A DNA stretch of 64,000 nucleotides, taken from the NCBI RefSeq assembly GCF_028473645.1, contig NZ_CP097269.1, positions 4,668,001-4,732,000 on the forward strand. The letters are read 5' to 3'. Every line of letters starts with the position of its first letter. The first letter of the stretch is position 1. This document shows, piece after piece, positions 35,431 to 44,489 of this stretch. The position numbers were made by a program, and so were the translations under genes. The stretch comes from Acidovorax sp. GBBC 1281 (GTDB lineage Bacteria; Pseudomonadota; Gammaproteobacteria; Burkholderiales; Burkholderiaceae_C). Under the pieces are notes generated by a model. The model did no database searches. It saw only the letters and a program-made list of their open reading frames with translations, and was not told where the DNA came from.

Positions 35431-35483
35431 CGCGCATCCCCGGCCCGTCGCCCAGCGCCTTCAGCGCACATGCGGCACTGGCC

Positions 35484-35897
35484 TCAGCGGGGCGCCCAGT
35501 GCCCGGGCCGCATGTGCCAGCCGCCCGGGCCCGGCTCCCAGTGGTGGGGCACCCACACCGCGCCGGGGCGCGGCGGCGTGGTCCAGTGGCCCGGCCGCCA
35601 GACGTAGCGGCCGCCGCCCCACTCCCAGAATCCACCGACCCACACATGCACGGGCGAAGGCGCCACGGTGATCGTCTCGACATAGGGTGCGGGCGGTGCA
35701 GTGGGCGCGACGACCACCACGGGGGCGGGATCGACCATCACGGCACGCGCGGGCGGTGGCTCCACCACCACGGTGCGTGGACGGGGCGGCGGGGCGACGA
35801 CGCAGCCCGAAAGAACCGTGGCGGCCACCAGGGCCGCCGCCAGGCCGGCGAATGCGGGCCTGGAGGAAGAAGTGACGACAGGGGAGGAAAACATCAT
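35484..35897 (-). CDS. YXWGXW-repeat lipoprotein
   Basis: A 137-residue protein with a lipoprotein signal (GLAAALVAATVLSGC, Cys near residue 31), a Pro/Val-rich linker and three copies of a W-rich repeat: HVWVGGFWEWGGGRYVWRPG, AVWVPHHWEPGPGGWHMRPG. This composition defines YXWGXW-repeat envelope proteins of unknown role. ATG 35897 is used; a GTG 6 nt upstream is in frame. Confidence 0.8.
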   Translation of the reverse strand: MMFSSPVVTSSSRPAFAGLAAALVAATVLSGCVVAPPPRPRTVVVEPPPARAVMVDPAPVVVVAPTAPPAPYVETITVAPSPVHVWVGGFWEWGGGRYVWRPGHWTTPPRPGAVWVPHHWEPGPGGWHMRPGHWAPR

Positions 35898-36037
35898 GGG
35901 CACCGGTCCGGGAAAGTGACTGATGCGTGCTCAACGCCTGCGCCAGCGGGCGCTGTTGACGCGCTGGCGTAAATCCCCGGTAAAGCGTGGGCCTGCCGCC
36001 GAGGCCGCCCCCGCCCGGCGCACCGCGGCTCGGGCGG

Positions 36038-37612
36038 TCAGCGCACCGCGAGCGCCGAACCCGCTGGCAGCCGGAAGGCCTCCACCAGCTGGGCCAATTG
36101 CTCGGCCTGCACGCGCAGCCCCTGGGCGGCGGCGGAGGATTCCTCCACCAGCGCGGCGTTCTGCTGCGTCATCTGGTCGAGCTGGTTCACCGCCTCGCCC
36201 ACCTGCCCCAGGCCCGTGCTCTGTTCGCGCGTGGCGGTGCCGATCTCGCCGATGATGGTCGCCACCTGCTGCACCGAGTCGACGATCTCGCCCATGGTGC
36301 CGCCGGCCGCATGCACCAGTTGCGAACCTTCCGCCACCTGGCGCACGCTGTCGCCGATGAGCCCGCCGATCTCCTTGGCGGCCGTGGCCGAGCGCTGCGC
36401 GAGGCTGCGCACTTCGCTGGCCACCACGGCGAAACCCCGGCCCTGCTCGCCGGCGCGGGCCGCTTCCACGGCGGCGTTGAGCGCCAGGATGTTGGTCTGG
36501 AAGGCGATGCCGTCGATCACGCTGGTGATGTCGGCGATGCGGCGCGAGGACTGGGCGATGCCGTCCATGGTGCCTACCACGCGCTCCACCGCGTCGCGCC
36601 CGCGCCGTGCCACGTCGCTGGCCGACACCGCCAGGTGGTTGGCCTGCTGGGCCGCATCCGCGCTGTGGCGCACGGTGGACAGCAACTCTTCCATGCTGGC
36701 CGCGATTTCCTCCAGGTTGGAGGCCGTCTGCTCGGTGCGCGCCGACAGGTCCGAATTGCCGGCCGCGATCTCGGCGCTGGCGCCGGCCACCGACGTGCTG
36801 GCCTGCCGCATGCCGATCACCAGGCCGGTCAGGCGCGCCTGCATGCCGTCCAGGCGCGCCAGCATGGCCCGCACCTCGTCGCGGTTGCCGGCGCCGATGG
36901 CCGGCACGGTGGAGGTCAGGTCGCCTTCGGCGATGCGGTCCGCCACCGTGGACGCATGGGACAGCGGCCGCAGGATGGAGCGCGACAGCACCACGGCGCA
37001 CACCAGCGCCAGCAGCAGCCCCAGCACCGAGCCGCCCACCAGCAGCGCGATGCCCTGGCGTTCGCTGGCGGCGGCGGCGGCCCGGTCTTCCTCGACCTGC
37101 TTGCGCTGGTAATCGGCCATGTCGTTCACCGCCGCGGCATAGCGGTCGGCCGCAGGGCGCAGCAGTTTGCCCACTGCATCGGGCGGCAGGGTTTCGCCGG
37201 CTTTGCGCCGCTTGACCAGATCGTCGCGCGCGCCCCGAAAAGCATTGCCCGCGGTGTCGATGGCCTCGAAGATGCGCTTGGATTCGCTGTCCGTCGCCAG
37301 CTCTTCGAGCCGCTTTCGCACCTCGGTCGAACGGGCGGAAGTGGCCTTGCGGTCCGTGTCGATGCGCGCGGCATAGGCGGGGTTGTCGATTTCCAGCAGA
37401 GTTTCGGCGCGCGAGGAACTCAGCACCACGATCGCGTGCAGTTCGCGTGCCAGCAAGGCCCGCTCCGCCGCCGGTCCGCCCAGGCCATCGGCGATGTCCT
37501 GCAGTTCCATGAGCCGCCAGATGCCCACGGCAGCGGCGAGGGACATGACCAGGCAGATGACCCCGAAAGCCAGGGCAAGGCGCAGGGAAAGGCGGGCGTT
37601 GTGCAGGGTCAT
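36038..37612 (-). CDS. Methyl-accepting chemotaxis protein
   Basis: A 524-residue chemoreceptor. TM1 is at 8-30, then a four-helix-bundle periplasmic domain (31-185) with Glu/Arg-rich helices, TM2 ([20 protein letters not shown]), a HAMP domain and the signalling hairpin. The tip [16 protein letters not shown] and the core region [20 protein letters not shown] are intact. The ligand domain looks like the 4HB_MCP type, so ligand identity cannot be inferred. No che genes nearby. The Tsr-like NWETF tether is absent. Confidence 0.93.
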   Translation of the reverse strand: MTLHNARLSLRLALAFGVICLVMSLAAAVGIWRLMELQDIADGLGGPAAERALLARELHAIVVLSSSRAETLLEIDNPAYAARIDTDRKATSARSTEVRKRLEELATDSESKRIFEAIDTAGNAFRGARDDLVKRRKAGETLPPDAVGKLLRPAADRYAAAVNDMADYQRKQVEEDRAAAAASERQGIALLVGGSVLGLLLALVCAVVLSRSILRPLSHASTVADRIAEGDLTSTVPAIGAGNRDEVRAMLARLDGMQARLTGLVIGMRQASTSVAGASAEIAAGNSDLSARTEQTASNLEEIAASMEELLSTVRHSADAAQQANHLAVSASDVARRGRDAVERVVGTMDGIAQSSRRIADITSVIDGIAFQTNILALNAAVEAARAGEQGRGFAVVASEVRSLAQRSATAAKEIGGLIGDSVRQVAEGSQLVHAAGGTMGEIVDSVQQVATIIGEIGTATREQSTGLGQVGEAVNQLDQMTQQNAALVEESSAAAQGLRVQAEQLAQLVEAFRLPAGSALAVR

Positions 37613-37729
37613 GTCAGATACCGGTGAGAAGGGCCGCAGGCGAAAAAGAGCGGCCGGCGGTGCGCCAGGCGCATGGGGTGGGGTCCATGGTAAGTATCGG
37701 CACCCATTCTGACAACTTGATACAAGCGC

Positions 37730-37765
37730 AAAAAAAGAGCGGACGGATCGCTCCGGTCGCTCTTT
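37730..37765 (-). terminator. Rho-independent terminator after htpX
   Basis: On the minus strand AAAGAGCG pairs with CGCTCTTT; inside, CGGA-GCGA-TCCG forms a second stem with a GNRA loop, and a T7 run (37736-37730) follows. It lies 50 bp past the htpX stop. Confidence 0.85.
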
Positions 37766-37815
37766 CGCGGGGCAGGCGGCATGGAAGGCCGCCCGCTCAT
37801 CAATTCAAAGCCCCT

Positions 37816-38688
37816 TCAGGCGTTCGTCTGTAGCGCGGCAATGCGCTCTTCGATCGGCGGGTGGGTACTGAACAGCTTGCCGATGCCGCCGGCGATGCCC
37901 AGGGCGGCCATGTTCTTGGGCAGTTCGGCCGGGTGGGCGCCGCCCAGGCGGGCCAGCGCGTTGATCATGGGCTGCTTGCGGCCCATCAGCTGCGCCGCGC
38001 CGGCGTCGGCACGGAATTCGCGCTGGCGGCTGAACCAGGCCACGATCATCGACGCCAGGAAGCCCAGCAGGATGTCGAGCACGATGGTCGTGGCGTAGTA
38101 GCCGATGCCGGGGCCAGAGCTGTTCTCGTCGTTCTTGCGCAGGAAGCTGTCCACCGCATAGCCGATCACGCGGGACAGGAACACCACGAAGGTGTTCATC
38201 ACGCCCTGGATCAGCGTCATGGTCACCATGTCGCCATTGGCGATGTGGGCCACCTCGTGGCCGATCACCGCCTCGACCTCCTCGCGCGTCATGCCCTGCA
38301 GCAGCCCGGTGGACACCGCCACGAGGGCGTTGTTCTTGAAGGCGCCGGTGGCGAACGCGTTGGGGTCGCCGGGGAAGATGCCGACCTCGGGCATGCCGAT
38401 GCCGGCCTTGTCGGCGAACTTGCGCACGGTCTCGACGATCCAGGCCTCATCGGCCGACCCGGTGCCGTCGATGATCTGCACGCCCGCGCTCCACTTGGCG
38501 ACGGGCTTGCTGATCAGCAGCGAGATGATGGCGCCGCCGAAGCCCATGATGAAGGCAAAGCCCAGCAGTGCCCCCAGGTTCAGGCCATTGGCGGTCAGGA
38601 AGCGGTTGACGCCCAGCAGGCTGGCGACGATGCCCAGCACCACCACGACGGCGACGTTGGTCAACAAGAAAAGCGCGATTCGTTTCAT
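37816..38688 (-). CDS. htpX: Membrane zinc protease HtpX
   Basis: A 290-residue M48B protease of inner-membrane quality control. Two N-terminal membrane helices (4-29 and 36-60), HEVAH at 144-148, two more helices after residue 155, and the third zinc ligand in [14 protein letters not shown]. The end [14 protein letters not shown] is the family signature. Start ATG 38688 (MKRIALFLL) is favoured over an in-frame GTG at 38703. Confidence 0.96.
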   Translation of the reverse strand: MKRIALFLLTNVAVVVVLGIVASLLGVNRFLTANGLNLGALLGFAFIMGFGGAIISLLISKPVAKWSAGVQIIDGTGSADEAWIVETVRKFADKAGIGMPEVGIFPGDPNAFATGAFKNNALVAVSTGLLQGMTREEVEAVIGHEVAHIANGDMVTMTLIQGVMNTFVVFLSRVIGYAVDSFLRKNDENSSGPGIGYYATTIVLDILLGFLASMIVAWFSRQREFRADAGAAQLMGRKQPMINALARLGGAHPAELPKNMAALGIAGGIGKLFSTHPPIEERIAALQTNA

Positions 38689-38821
38689 CGAAGGGTTCTC
38701 CACGGAGGGATACGGGGGTGTGACCAGCGGCAGGAACGCGCTGTCACAAACCGGAAAATGGGGATGGTGCGCAGGCGTTCAAGCCGTGTTCGCAGCGTTG
38801 CGATGGCCCTGGTGTAGTTTG

Positions 38822-39559
38822 TTATGCGGGGCGCGCGCTGCGGAATACGAGGGAGTCATCATAGAAGCAAAAGTTCTCGTTCCCGGGCCACCAGCCGGGC
38901 ACGCCGAGCACCGGCAGCGGCAGAAAAGGCTTGGTGGCCAGGTGCGCCGCATCGAGCGCGCCGGCCAGCCAGGCATCCACATCCGCTACCGAATCGATAG
39001 CAACCTGCGCTTGATACACATGCGCCGTGATCGGTTTTCTTGGCGCCTCGAGTTTTTCCAGCAAGGCATGGCCGAACAACACCAGCTGCGCCTGCCGCCA
39101 CAGCGGCCGCAGGTCGACGAACAACCGCCGCCAGTCGCGCGCCGCCAGCGCCTGCCAAAGCGGCGCGGGGGCGAACAGCACGGCGCCGTTTTCATCGAAC
39201 AGCGTGATCGCGTCGCGCAGCGGCCCGCGCACCGCGCCCACACCGGTCTGGGCGATGGCCTCGGCCTGCAGGGCATTCAGCCGGTGCTTGGCCTGCGGAT
39301 AGCGCAGCCAGACCAGGCCGTTGAAAAAATCGTGCAGGTTGTCGCGGGTGGGGACGGTGCCGGTGTCGAAGATGAACGCCTCGTAGGCCCGGCCCGCCGG
39401 CAGGGCCGAGTGCGGCACGAAGCGCACGGCGGCGCCCGGCATCCGGTTCAGGGCGTCCGGCAGGGGCGTGCCGGCCTGCCATGCCGCCCGGACCCCGGGG
39501 CCCAGGTCTTCAAACGGCTGCAGCCAGGGCGGCGCCACGCCGAACGCGCCGGGGTCCAC
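38822..39559 (-). CDS. DUF3025-family protein
   Basis: A 245-residue protein matching my memory of DUF3025: RFVPHSALPAGRAYEAFIFD, PTRDNLHDFFNGLVWLRYP, LFGHALLEKLEAPRKPITAH and GVPGWWPGNENFCFYDDSLV. No known function. Start GTG 39559 lies 4 nt after the stop of the NYN gene. Residues encoded by 38984-39043 (KPITAHVYQAQVAIDSVA) overlap an inverted copy of the dispersed repeat; the frame is kept. Confidence 0.8.
   Translation of the reverse strand: MDPGAFGVAPPWLQPFEDLGPGVRAAWQAGTPLPDALNRMPGAAVRFVPHSALPAGRAYEAFIFDTGTVPTRDNLHDFFNGLVWLRYPQAKHRLNALQAEAIAQTGVGAVRGPLRDAITLFDENGAVLFAPAPLWQALAARDWRRLFVDLRPLWRQAQLVLFGHALLEKLEAPRKPITAHVYQAQVAIDSVADVDAWLAGALDAAHLATKPFLPLPVLGVPGWWPGNENFCFYDDSLVFRSARPA
38984..39043 (-). 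repeat. Dispersed repeat, copy F, in frame within DUF3025 gene
   Basis: Read on the minus strand: AAAACCGATCACGGCGCATG, then AAGCGCAGGTTGCTAT and TCGGTAGC. It shares with copies A and D the blocks GCGCATG and TTGCT, and a terminal (G/A)TAGC. It is more diverged than A and B, perhaps because it is under coding constraint. Confidence 0.5.
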
Positions 39560-39563
39560 GGGT

Positions 39564-40451
39564 TCAGCGCGCCTCGGGGAGGTAACGGACCGCGTTGGGC
39601 TGCGTCTGGGGCTTCAGCTCGAAATGGTCGGGGAATTTCTTGAACAGCTTGGTCGATGCCGTGTTCTTGCCCAGCAGCTTCGCGTCGTGCAGCAGTTTCA
39701 CGATGTCGCCCAGCGGCTGCCACTGCCCGGCTTTCAGGGCGGGGGCGTGGTCCAGGATGTGGCGGACGCTCACGGCCTCGCCGGCGCCCGAGCCCGCCCG
39801 ACGGCCATCCGCCCCAGCGTTAGCCGCCGCCTTGGCCGCCGTGGTGGAAGCCGCCTTCTTGGCGGCGGATTTCTTCGCAGGCGCCTTCTTGGCCGGTGCG
39901 GCCTGCACCGCCGGCTTGGGCGCAGCGGCCTTGCGCGGGGTGGTTTTGCGCGCGGGCGCTTTCTTGGCCGCGGGGCTTCGGGGGGCCGGTGGCGCGGCCT
40001 CCGGCATCGTGGCGGGGACCTCGGTCACCTGATCGCCCTCCGGCCCGACCAGGAACACCTGGTCGTAGGCATTGACGGCCTCGGGCGCCATCTTGCCGCG
40101 ATCGGAAAGGCACACCACCCGGAACCCGCGCTCGCGCAGCCGCAGCACCAGCGGCACGAAGTCGGCGTCGCCCGAACCGATCGCGATGGTGGACGGGCGC
40201 GAAGGCGCATAGGACAGCTCCATCACATCGACCGCCAGGGCCACGTCCGTCGTGTTCTTGGTCAGCGACAGGTTCATGTAGGGCCCGATCATGCGGGTGC
40301 GCAGCACCTCCCCGAGCCCCTTGAGCTTGTCGGCACTGCCGTACGCGCGGCGCAGGGACACGCTGCCCTCGTGCTGCTCCAAGGTGCGAAAGGCCTCCTC
40401 CACCCAGGCGGGCGCGCACAGGTTGTCGGCGTCGATGAAGAAAGCGGTCAT
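39564..40451 (-). CDS. NYN-domain RNase-like protein with Lys/Ala/Pro-rich linker
   Basis: A 295-residue protein. Residues 1-140 are a NYN/LabA (DUF88, PIN-like) domain with metal Asp residues in FIDADN, NTTDVALAVDVMEL and IGSGDADFVPLVLRL. Residues 150-215 are a low-complexity tail of AKKAPAKK and PKPA units, like bacterial histone-H1-type tails, expected to bind nucleic acid. The last 75 residues form a winged-helix-like end (WQPLGDIVKLLHDAKLLG, FKKFPDHFELKP), recalling OST-HTH/LOTUS domains that accompany NYN proteins. Confidence 0.85.
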   Translation of the reverse strand: MTAFFIDADNLCAPAWVEEAFRTLEQHEGSVSLRRAYGSADKLKGLGEVLRTRMIGPYMNLSLTKNTTDVALAVDVMELSYAPSRPSTIAIGSGDADFVPLVLRLRERGFRVVCLSDRGKMAPEAVNAYDQVFLVGPEGDQVTEVPATMPEAAPPAPRSPAAKKAPARKTTPRKAAAPKPAVQAAPAKKAPAKKSAAKKAASTTAAKAAANAGADGRRAGSGAGEAVSVRHILDHAPALKAGQWQPLGDIVKLLHDAKLLGKNTASTKLFKKFPDHFELKPQTQPNAVRYLPEAR

Positions 40452-40521
40452 GGGTGGCCTCGCAGGGACTGTCGGAGCACGGCCGCCAAGGCGGGCAGGC
40501 ACGCCGGGTGCGCGGTGGCGT

Positions 40522-41571
40522 TCACCCCACCACCCGCCACGGCAGCGCCTCGCCCGAGCGCAGCGGCTTGAGTTCGGCCTCGCCGAAGGCGAAGCTGCCC
40601 GGCGGCGTCCACGATTCGCGGCGCAGGGTGATCGTGCCCTGGTTGCGCGGCAGGCCGTAGAACGCGGGGCCGTGGAAGCTGGCGAAGCCTTCGAGCTGGT
40701 GCAGCGCACCGGCATGGTCGAACGCCTCGGCATACATCTCGATCGCCGCATGGGCGGTGTAGCAGCCGGCGCAACCGCTCGCATGCTCCTTGAGGTGGGC
40801 CGGGTGCGGCGCGCTGTCGGTGCCCAGGAAGAATTTATCGCTGCCGCTGGTGGCCGCCTCCACCAGCGCCACGCGGTGCGTTTCGCGCTTGAGCACGGGC
40901 AGGCAGTAGTAATGGGGGCGGATGCCGCCGGTGAAGATCGCGTTGCGGTTGTAGAGCAGGTGGTGCGCGGTGATGGTGGCCGCGGTGAAACGGTCGGCCT
41001 GCTGCACGTACTGCGCCGCATCCCGGGTGGTGATGTGCTCGAAGACGATCTTCAGTTCCGGAAAGTCGCGGCGCAGCGGAATGAACTGCTGCTCGATGAA
41101 CACGGCCTCGCGGTCGAACAGGTCGATGTCGCTGCTGGTCACCTCGCCGTGCACCAGCAGCAGCAGGCCGGCCTTCTGCATGGCCTCCAGCGTGCGGTAG
41201 GTCTTGCGCAGATCGGTCACGCCGGCATCGCTGTTGGTGGTGGCGCCGGCGGGATAGAGCTTGAGGGCGACCACGCCCGCCGCCTTGGCGCGCACGATCT
41301 CCTCGGGCGCCAGGTTGTCGGTGAGGTACAGCGTCATCAGCGGCTCGAAGGCGACGCCGGGCGGCACCGCCGCCTGGATGCGCTCCTTGTACGCCGTGGC
41401 CAGGGCCGCCGTGGTCACGGGCGGGCGCAGGTTGGGCATGATGACGGCGCGCCCGAACTGGGCGGCCGTGTGCGGCACGACGGTGAGCAGCGCTTCGCCG
41501 TCGCGCACGTGCAGGTGCCAGTCGTCCGGGCGGGTGATCGTAAGGGTGTCGGGGGAGTGGGCAGCGGTCAT
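40522..41571 (-). CDS. pyrC: Dihydroorotase
   Basis: A 349-residue type II dihydroorotase of pyrimidine synthesis (carbamoyl-aspartate to dihydroorotate). [10 protein letters not shown] holds the first zinc His pair (His19, His21), [18 protein letters not shown] the bridging carboxylated Lys, LLLVHGEV and [13 protein letters not shown] the further His ligands, and LGTDSAPH the catalytic Asp. ATG 41571 is used; ATG 41580 would add three residues. Confidence 0.96.
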   Translation of the reverse strand: MTAAHSPDTLTITRPDDWHLHVRDGEALLTVVPHTAAQFGRAVIMPNLRPPVTTAALATAYKERIQAAVPPGVAFEPLMTLYLTDNLAPEEIVRAKAAGVVALKLYPAGATTNSDAGVTDLRKTYRTLEAMQKAGLLLLVHGEVTSSDIDLFDREAVFIEQQFIPLRRDFPELKIVFEHITTRDAAQYVQQADRFTAATITAHHLLYNRNAIFTGGIRPHYYCLPVLKRETHRVALVEAATSGSDKFFLGTDSAPHPAHLKEHASGCAGCYTAHAAIEMYAEAFDHAGALHQLEGFASFHGPAFYGLPRNQGTITLRRESWTPPGSFAFGEAELKPLRSGEALPWRVVG

Positions 41572-41601
41572 GGGCGCCATTGTCCCATCGCACCGGCCCA
41601 T

Positions 41602-41637
41602 GAAAAAACCCTGCCCACCCGGGAGGATGGACAGGGT
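41602..41637 (-). terminator. Rho-independent terminator of the lipoprotein gene
   Basis: On the minus strand ACCCTGTCCATCC pairs with GGGTGGGCAGGGT (two G-U pairs) around a TCCC loop and is followed by T6 (41608-41603). It separates the lipoprotein gene from pyrC. Confidence 0.85.
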
Positions 41638-41683
41638 AAACCCCAAATAATGGGGCGAGGGGGTTGCGGGTTGGTATTTCGGA

Positions 41684-42184
41684 TCAGCAGCCGGACGGAC
41701 GGTTGCCGCGCATGGGCACGATGCCCGAGACGGTGATGCGGTCGCCCGAGCCATCGGTGGCCGTGAGCGTCTTGCTCAGGAGGCGCACCTGGTTGGAATC
41801 GCGCGACACGGTGGTGTCGCTCCAGTCGGTGGCGCTGAATTCGCGCTGCGAGAACGTGAGGAAGGCGATGTACAGGTTGCCGGCATTGGGCTGGTAGCGC
41901 ACGTCGCCGGAGGCCAGGTCGCTGGAGCCGACCTTCTTGGCGCCATCGAAACGGAAGGTGCAGACTTCGGGCGACGAACCCACCGGGTTCTTCTTGTCCA
42001 CGTCGGTCAGGTTGATGGTGCCGTCGCCGTACACGCCGTTCAGGCCCGAGACCGTGGCATTGCTCACCGTCAGCACGCCGGGTTGGTCGCTCGGGGTGGG
42101 ATCGTCGTCGTTGCCGCCGCCACAGGCGGTGAGCAGCAAGGCGGTGCAGGCCGCAGCGGAAAAGGTCTTGAGAAAAGCGTTCAT
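41684..42184 (-). CDS. Small secreted lipoprotein, unknown function
   Basis: A 166-residue protein with a clear lipobox: [20 protein letters not shown] then CGGG, Cys21 being the lipidated residue. An acidic spacer (NDDDPTPSD) follows, and then a beta-rich body with Cys residues at VCTFRF and the terminal PSGC that could form a disulfide. No family recognised. It ends in a good terminator and is a single-gene unit. Confidence 0.8.
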   Translation of the reverse strand: MNAFLKTFSAAACTALLLTACGGGNDDDPTPSDQPGVLTVSNATVSGLNGVYGDGTINLTDVDKKNPVGSSPEVCTFRFDGAKKVGSSDLASGDVRYQPNAGNLYIAFLTFSQREFSATDWSDTTVSRDSNQVRLLSKTLTATDGSGDRITVSGIVPMRGNRPSGC

Positions 42185-42358
42185 GGGCCAGTCAGGATCG
42201 GTCATTGGAAGTCCGCAGGAGCGGGCGTCAGGCCCGTCCTCGCGACAAGCCCCGATCCTAGAAATGGCCCCCTCCCCCTGCTGTGGGCCGTTGGCAGCGG
42301 GGTCCGTAGGACAGATTCCCGCACCGCCCGGGCGCAGCGCACGCGGGGAGGCGGCCCT

Positions 42359-43528
42359 TCAGGCCAACGCCTGGGGCGCCACCGTCGGAAACCGCACGGT
42401 GAAGCACGAGCCCCCTTCCGGGCGGTTTTCCACCTCGACCGTGCCACCCTGGCGGACCACCAGGGCATGGACGATGGACAGCCCCAGGCCCGAGCCTTCG
42501 CCCCCATGTCCGGGCGCGTGCGGAAAGCGTCGAAACGGCCGCGACAGCATCTCGGTAGGCAGCCCGGCCCCGGCATCGCTCACGCGCAGCGCCACGCCGG
42601 CAGCCGTCACCTCGACCGCCACGCCCAGCCAGCCGCCGTCGCCCGCGTGGCGCAGCGCGTTTTCGACCAGGTTGAACAGCACCTGCCGCAGGCGGTCGGG
42701 GTCGGCATTCACCAGCGCCGTGCTCGGGGCCTGCGGCACCTGCAAATCGAGCGCCACGCCGTGTTCGGCGATGCGGCTGGCGTGGCCGGCCAGCGCTTCG
42801 CGCACCAGTTCCGCCAGGTCCTGCGGCGCCATCTTGAGCGATAGCTGGCCGGCCTCGGCCATCGACAGGGTGTGCAGATCGCCGACCAGGCGCCCGAGGT
42901 ACTCGACCTGCTCCAGCAGCGCGCGCGACTCGGCGGCGTCGGCCTCGATGACGCCGTCGCAGATCGCGTGCAGGCGCGCGCGCAGCACGGTCAGCGGCGT
43001 GCGCAACTCGTGCGAGATGGAGGCGGCGGTGGCGCGGCGCTCGCGCGCCATGTCCTCCAGCGCATCGGTCATCTGGTTGAAGTGGCCCACCATCTCGGCC
43101 ATCTCGCCCTTGTAGCGGCCCGGCTGCGCCCGCACGGTGAAGTCGCCCATCGCCACGCGCGTGGCGGCCTCGGCCATCGAGGCCACGGGTTGCGTGACCA
43201 GGCGCGACACCCAGAACCCCACCGCCAACCCGAAAGGCAGGCACACCACCAGCCCGACGACCAGCGACCACTTCTCGCCGAACAGCCGGTCGCCGCGCCA
43301 GTACTGCCCGTAGATCGCCATCGCCTGGGGGCTGTCCTCCTGGTCGTGGTCGTTGAGCTCGTCCAGTTCGTGCTGCACGGTGGCAGGCAGGTTGCGGTAG
43401 AAATCGCGGTACTGCATTTCGGAGAACACGACCACGCTGGCCGCCAACAGGCCCATGGTGGCGAGCAGCGTCCCGGCGATGTACAGTCCGAAACGGACCC
43501 AGATGCGATCGAGGATGGAGCCTTGCAT
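42359..43528 (-). CDS. Sensor histidine kinase (BaeS/CpxA-like)
   Basis: A 389-residue kinase. TM1 is at 13-36, then a short acidic periplasmic loop (ELDELNDHDQEDS), TM2 at about 88-106, HAMP, the phospho-acceptor box SISHELRTPLT with His173, an N box NLVENALRHA, and G boxes GEGSGLGLSIVHALV. It is encoded 16 bp after a response regulator and divergent from an efflux operon that the pair probably controls. Confidence 0.93.
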   Translation of the reverse strand: MQGSILDRIWVRFGLYIAGTLLATMGLLAASVVVFSEMQYRDFYRNLPATVQHELDELNDHDQEDSPQAMAIYGQYWRGDRLFGEKWSLVVGLVVCLPFGLAVGFWVSRLVTQPVASMAEAATRVAMGDFTVRAQPGRYKGEMAEMVGHFNQMTDALEDMARERRATAASISHELRTPLTVLRARLHAICDGVIEADAAESRALLEQVEYLGRLVGDLHTLSMAEAGQLSLKMAPQDLAELVREALAGHASRIAEHGVALDLQVPQAPSTALVNADPDRLRQVLFNLVENALRHAGDGGWLGVAVEVTAAGVALRVSDAGAGLPTEMLSRPFRRFPHAPGHGGEGSGLGLSIVHALVVRQGGTVEVENRPEGGSCFTVRFPTVAPQALA

Positions 43529-43544
43529 GGCGCGGCGGCTCGGG

Positions 43545-44276
43545 TCAGCCCTCGGCGGACTCGCCGGGCCACAGGCGATAGCCGATGCCGCGCACCGTCT
43601 CGATCAGCTCGCCCTGCCCGGCCTGCTGCAGCTTGCGCCGCAGCTTGGACAGGTGGGAGTCGATCACCCGGTCGAGCGCGTCGCTCTCGGGCAGGCAATG
43701 CTCGATCAGGTGGCCGCGCGAGAAGCAGCGCTTGGGCTGCGCCGCCAGGCAGGCCAGCAGCCGGAACTCGGTCAACGTGAGCGGCAGCGGCACGGCGCGC
43801 CCGTCCTCGCCGTAGGCCAGGGCGGCATGGGCCTGCTGGTCGATCTCGATCCGGCCCACGCGGATCGGCGTGGTGGCGGGCGCTTCCTGCGACCGCGTGC
43901 GGCGCAGCACGGCGCGCACGCGGGCCACCACCTCGGGCGGGCTGAAGGGCTTGACCACGTAGTCGTCAGCCCCCAGGCGCAGGCCGAGCAGCTTGTCGAT
44001 ATCGTCCGCCAGCGCGGTGACCATGATGACCGGGGTCTGACCCTCTTCGCGGATGGCGCGCAGCACGTCCAGCCCGTCCATGCCGGGCAGGTGGATGTCC
44101 AGCAGCACCATGTCGGGCCGCAGCTGGCGAAACAGCCGCAGGGCGTCCAGACCGTTGCCGGCCTGCTGCGCCCGCAGGCCGTCGCGCTGCAGGTAGGCCG
44201 TGAGGATGCTGGCGATCCCGGGTTCGTCCTCGACCACGAGGACAAGCGGACCAGGCAGGGGGGCAGGACTGTTCAT
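43545..44276 (-). CDS. OmpR-family response regulator (BaeR-like)
   Basis: A 243-residue regulator: receiver domain with VVEDEPG, phospho-acceptor Asp60 in VLLDIHLPG, and Lys in YVVKPFSP. The C-terminal winged helix has LTLTEFRLLACLAAQPKRCF and RVIDSHLSKLRRKLQQ, ending in VRGIGYRL. First gene of the two-component operon; the exporter operon starts 213 bp away on the other strand, so it likely controls the shared region. Confidence 0.95.
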   Translation of the reverse strand: MNSPAPLPGPLVLVVEDEPGIASILTAYLQRDGLRAQQAGNGLDALRLFRQLRPDMVLLDIHLPGMDGLDVLRAIREEGQTPVIMVTALADDIDKLLGLRLGADDYVVKPFSPPEVVARVRAVLRRTRSQEAPATTPIRVGRIEIDQQAHAALAYGEDGRAVPLPLTLTEFRLLACLAAQPKRCFSRGHLIEHCLPESDALDRVIDSHLSKLRRKLQQAGQGELIETVRGIGYRLWPGESAEG

Positions 44277-44489
44277 GGCAGCAGGAGCTAGGGCGGCGGC
44301 CACGGGGCCCGGGGAGGGTCCGAGGGCGGCACACCGCCGGCCGATTATCCATGGGCCGCCCTCCGCACCGGGCCCCGGCGCGTCTCCACGTTTTCTCCAC
44401 ACGGTATTCACGGCTGCGCGAATTTTGGCGGGCCCAATGCCCGCTGAAAACCCTCCCCGAATGCCCTTCCCTCTCCAGGTCCTGTCCGC

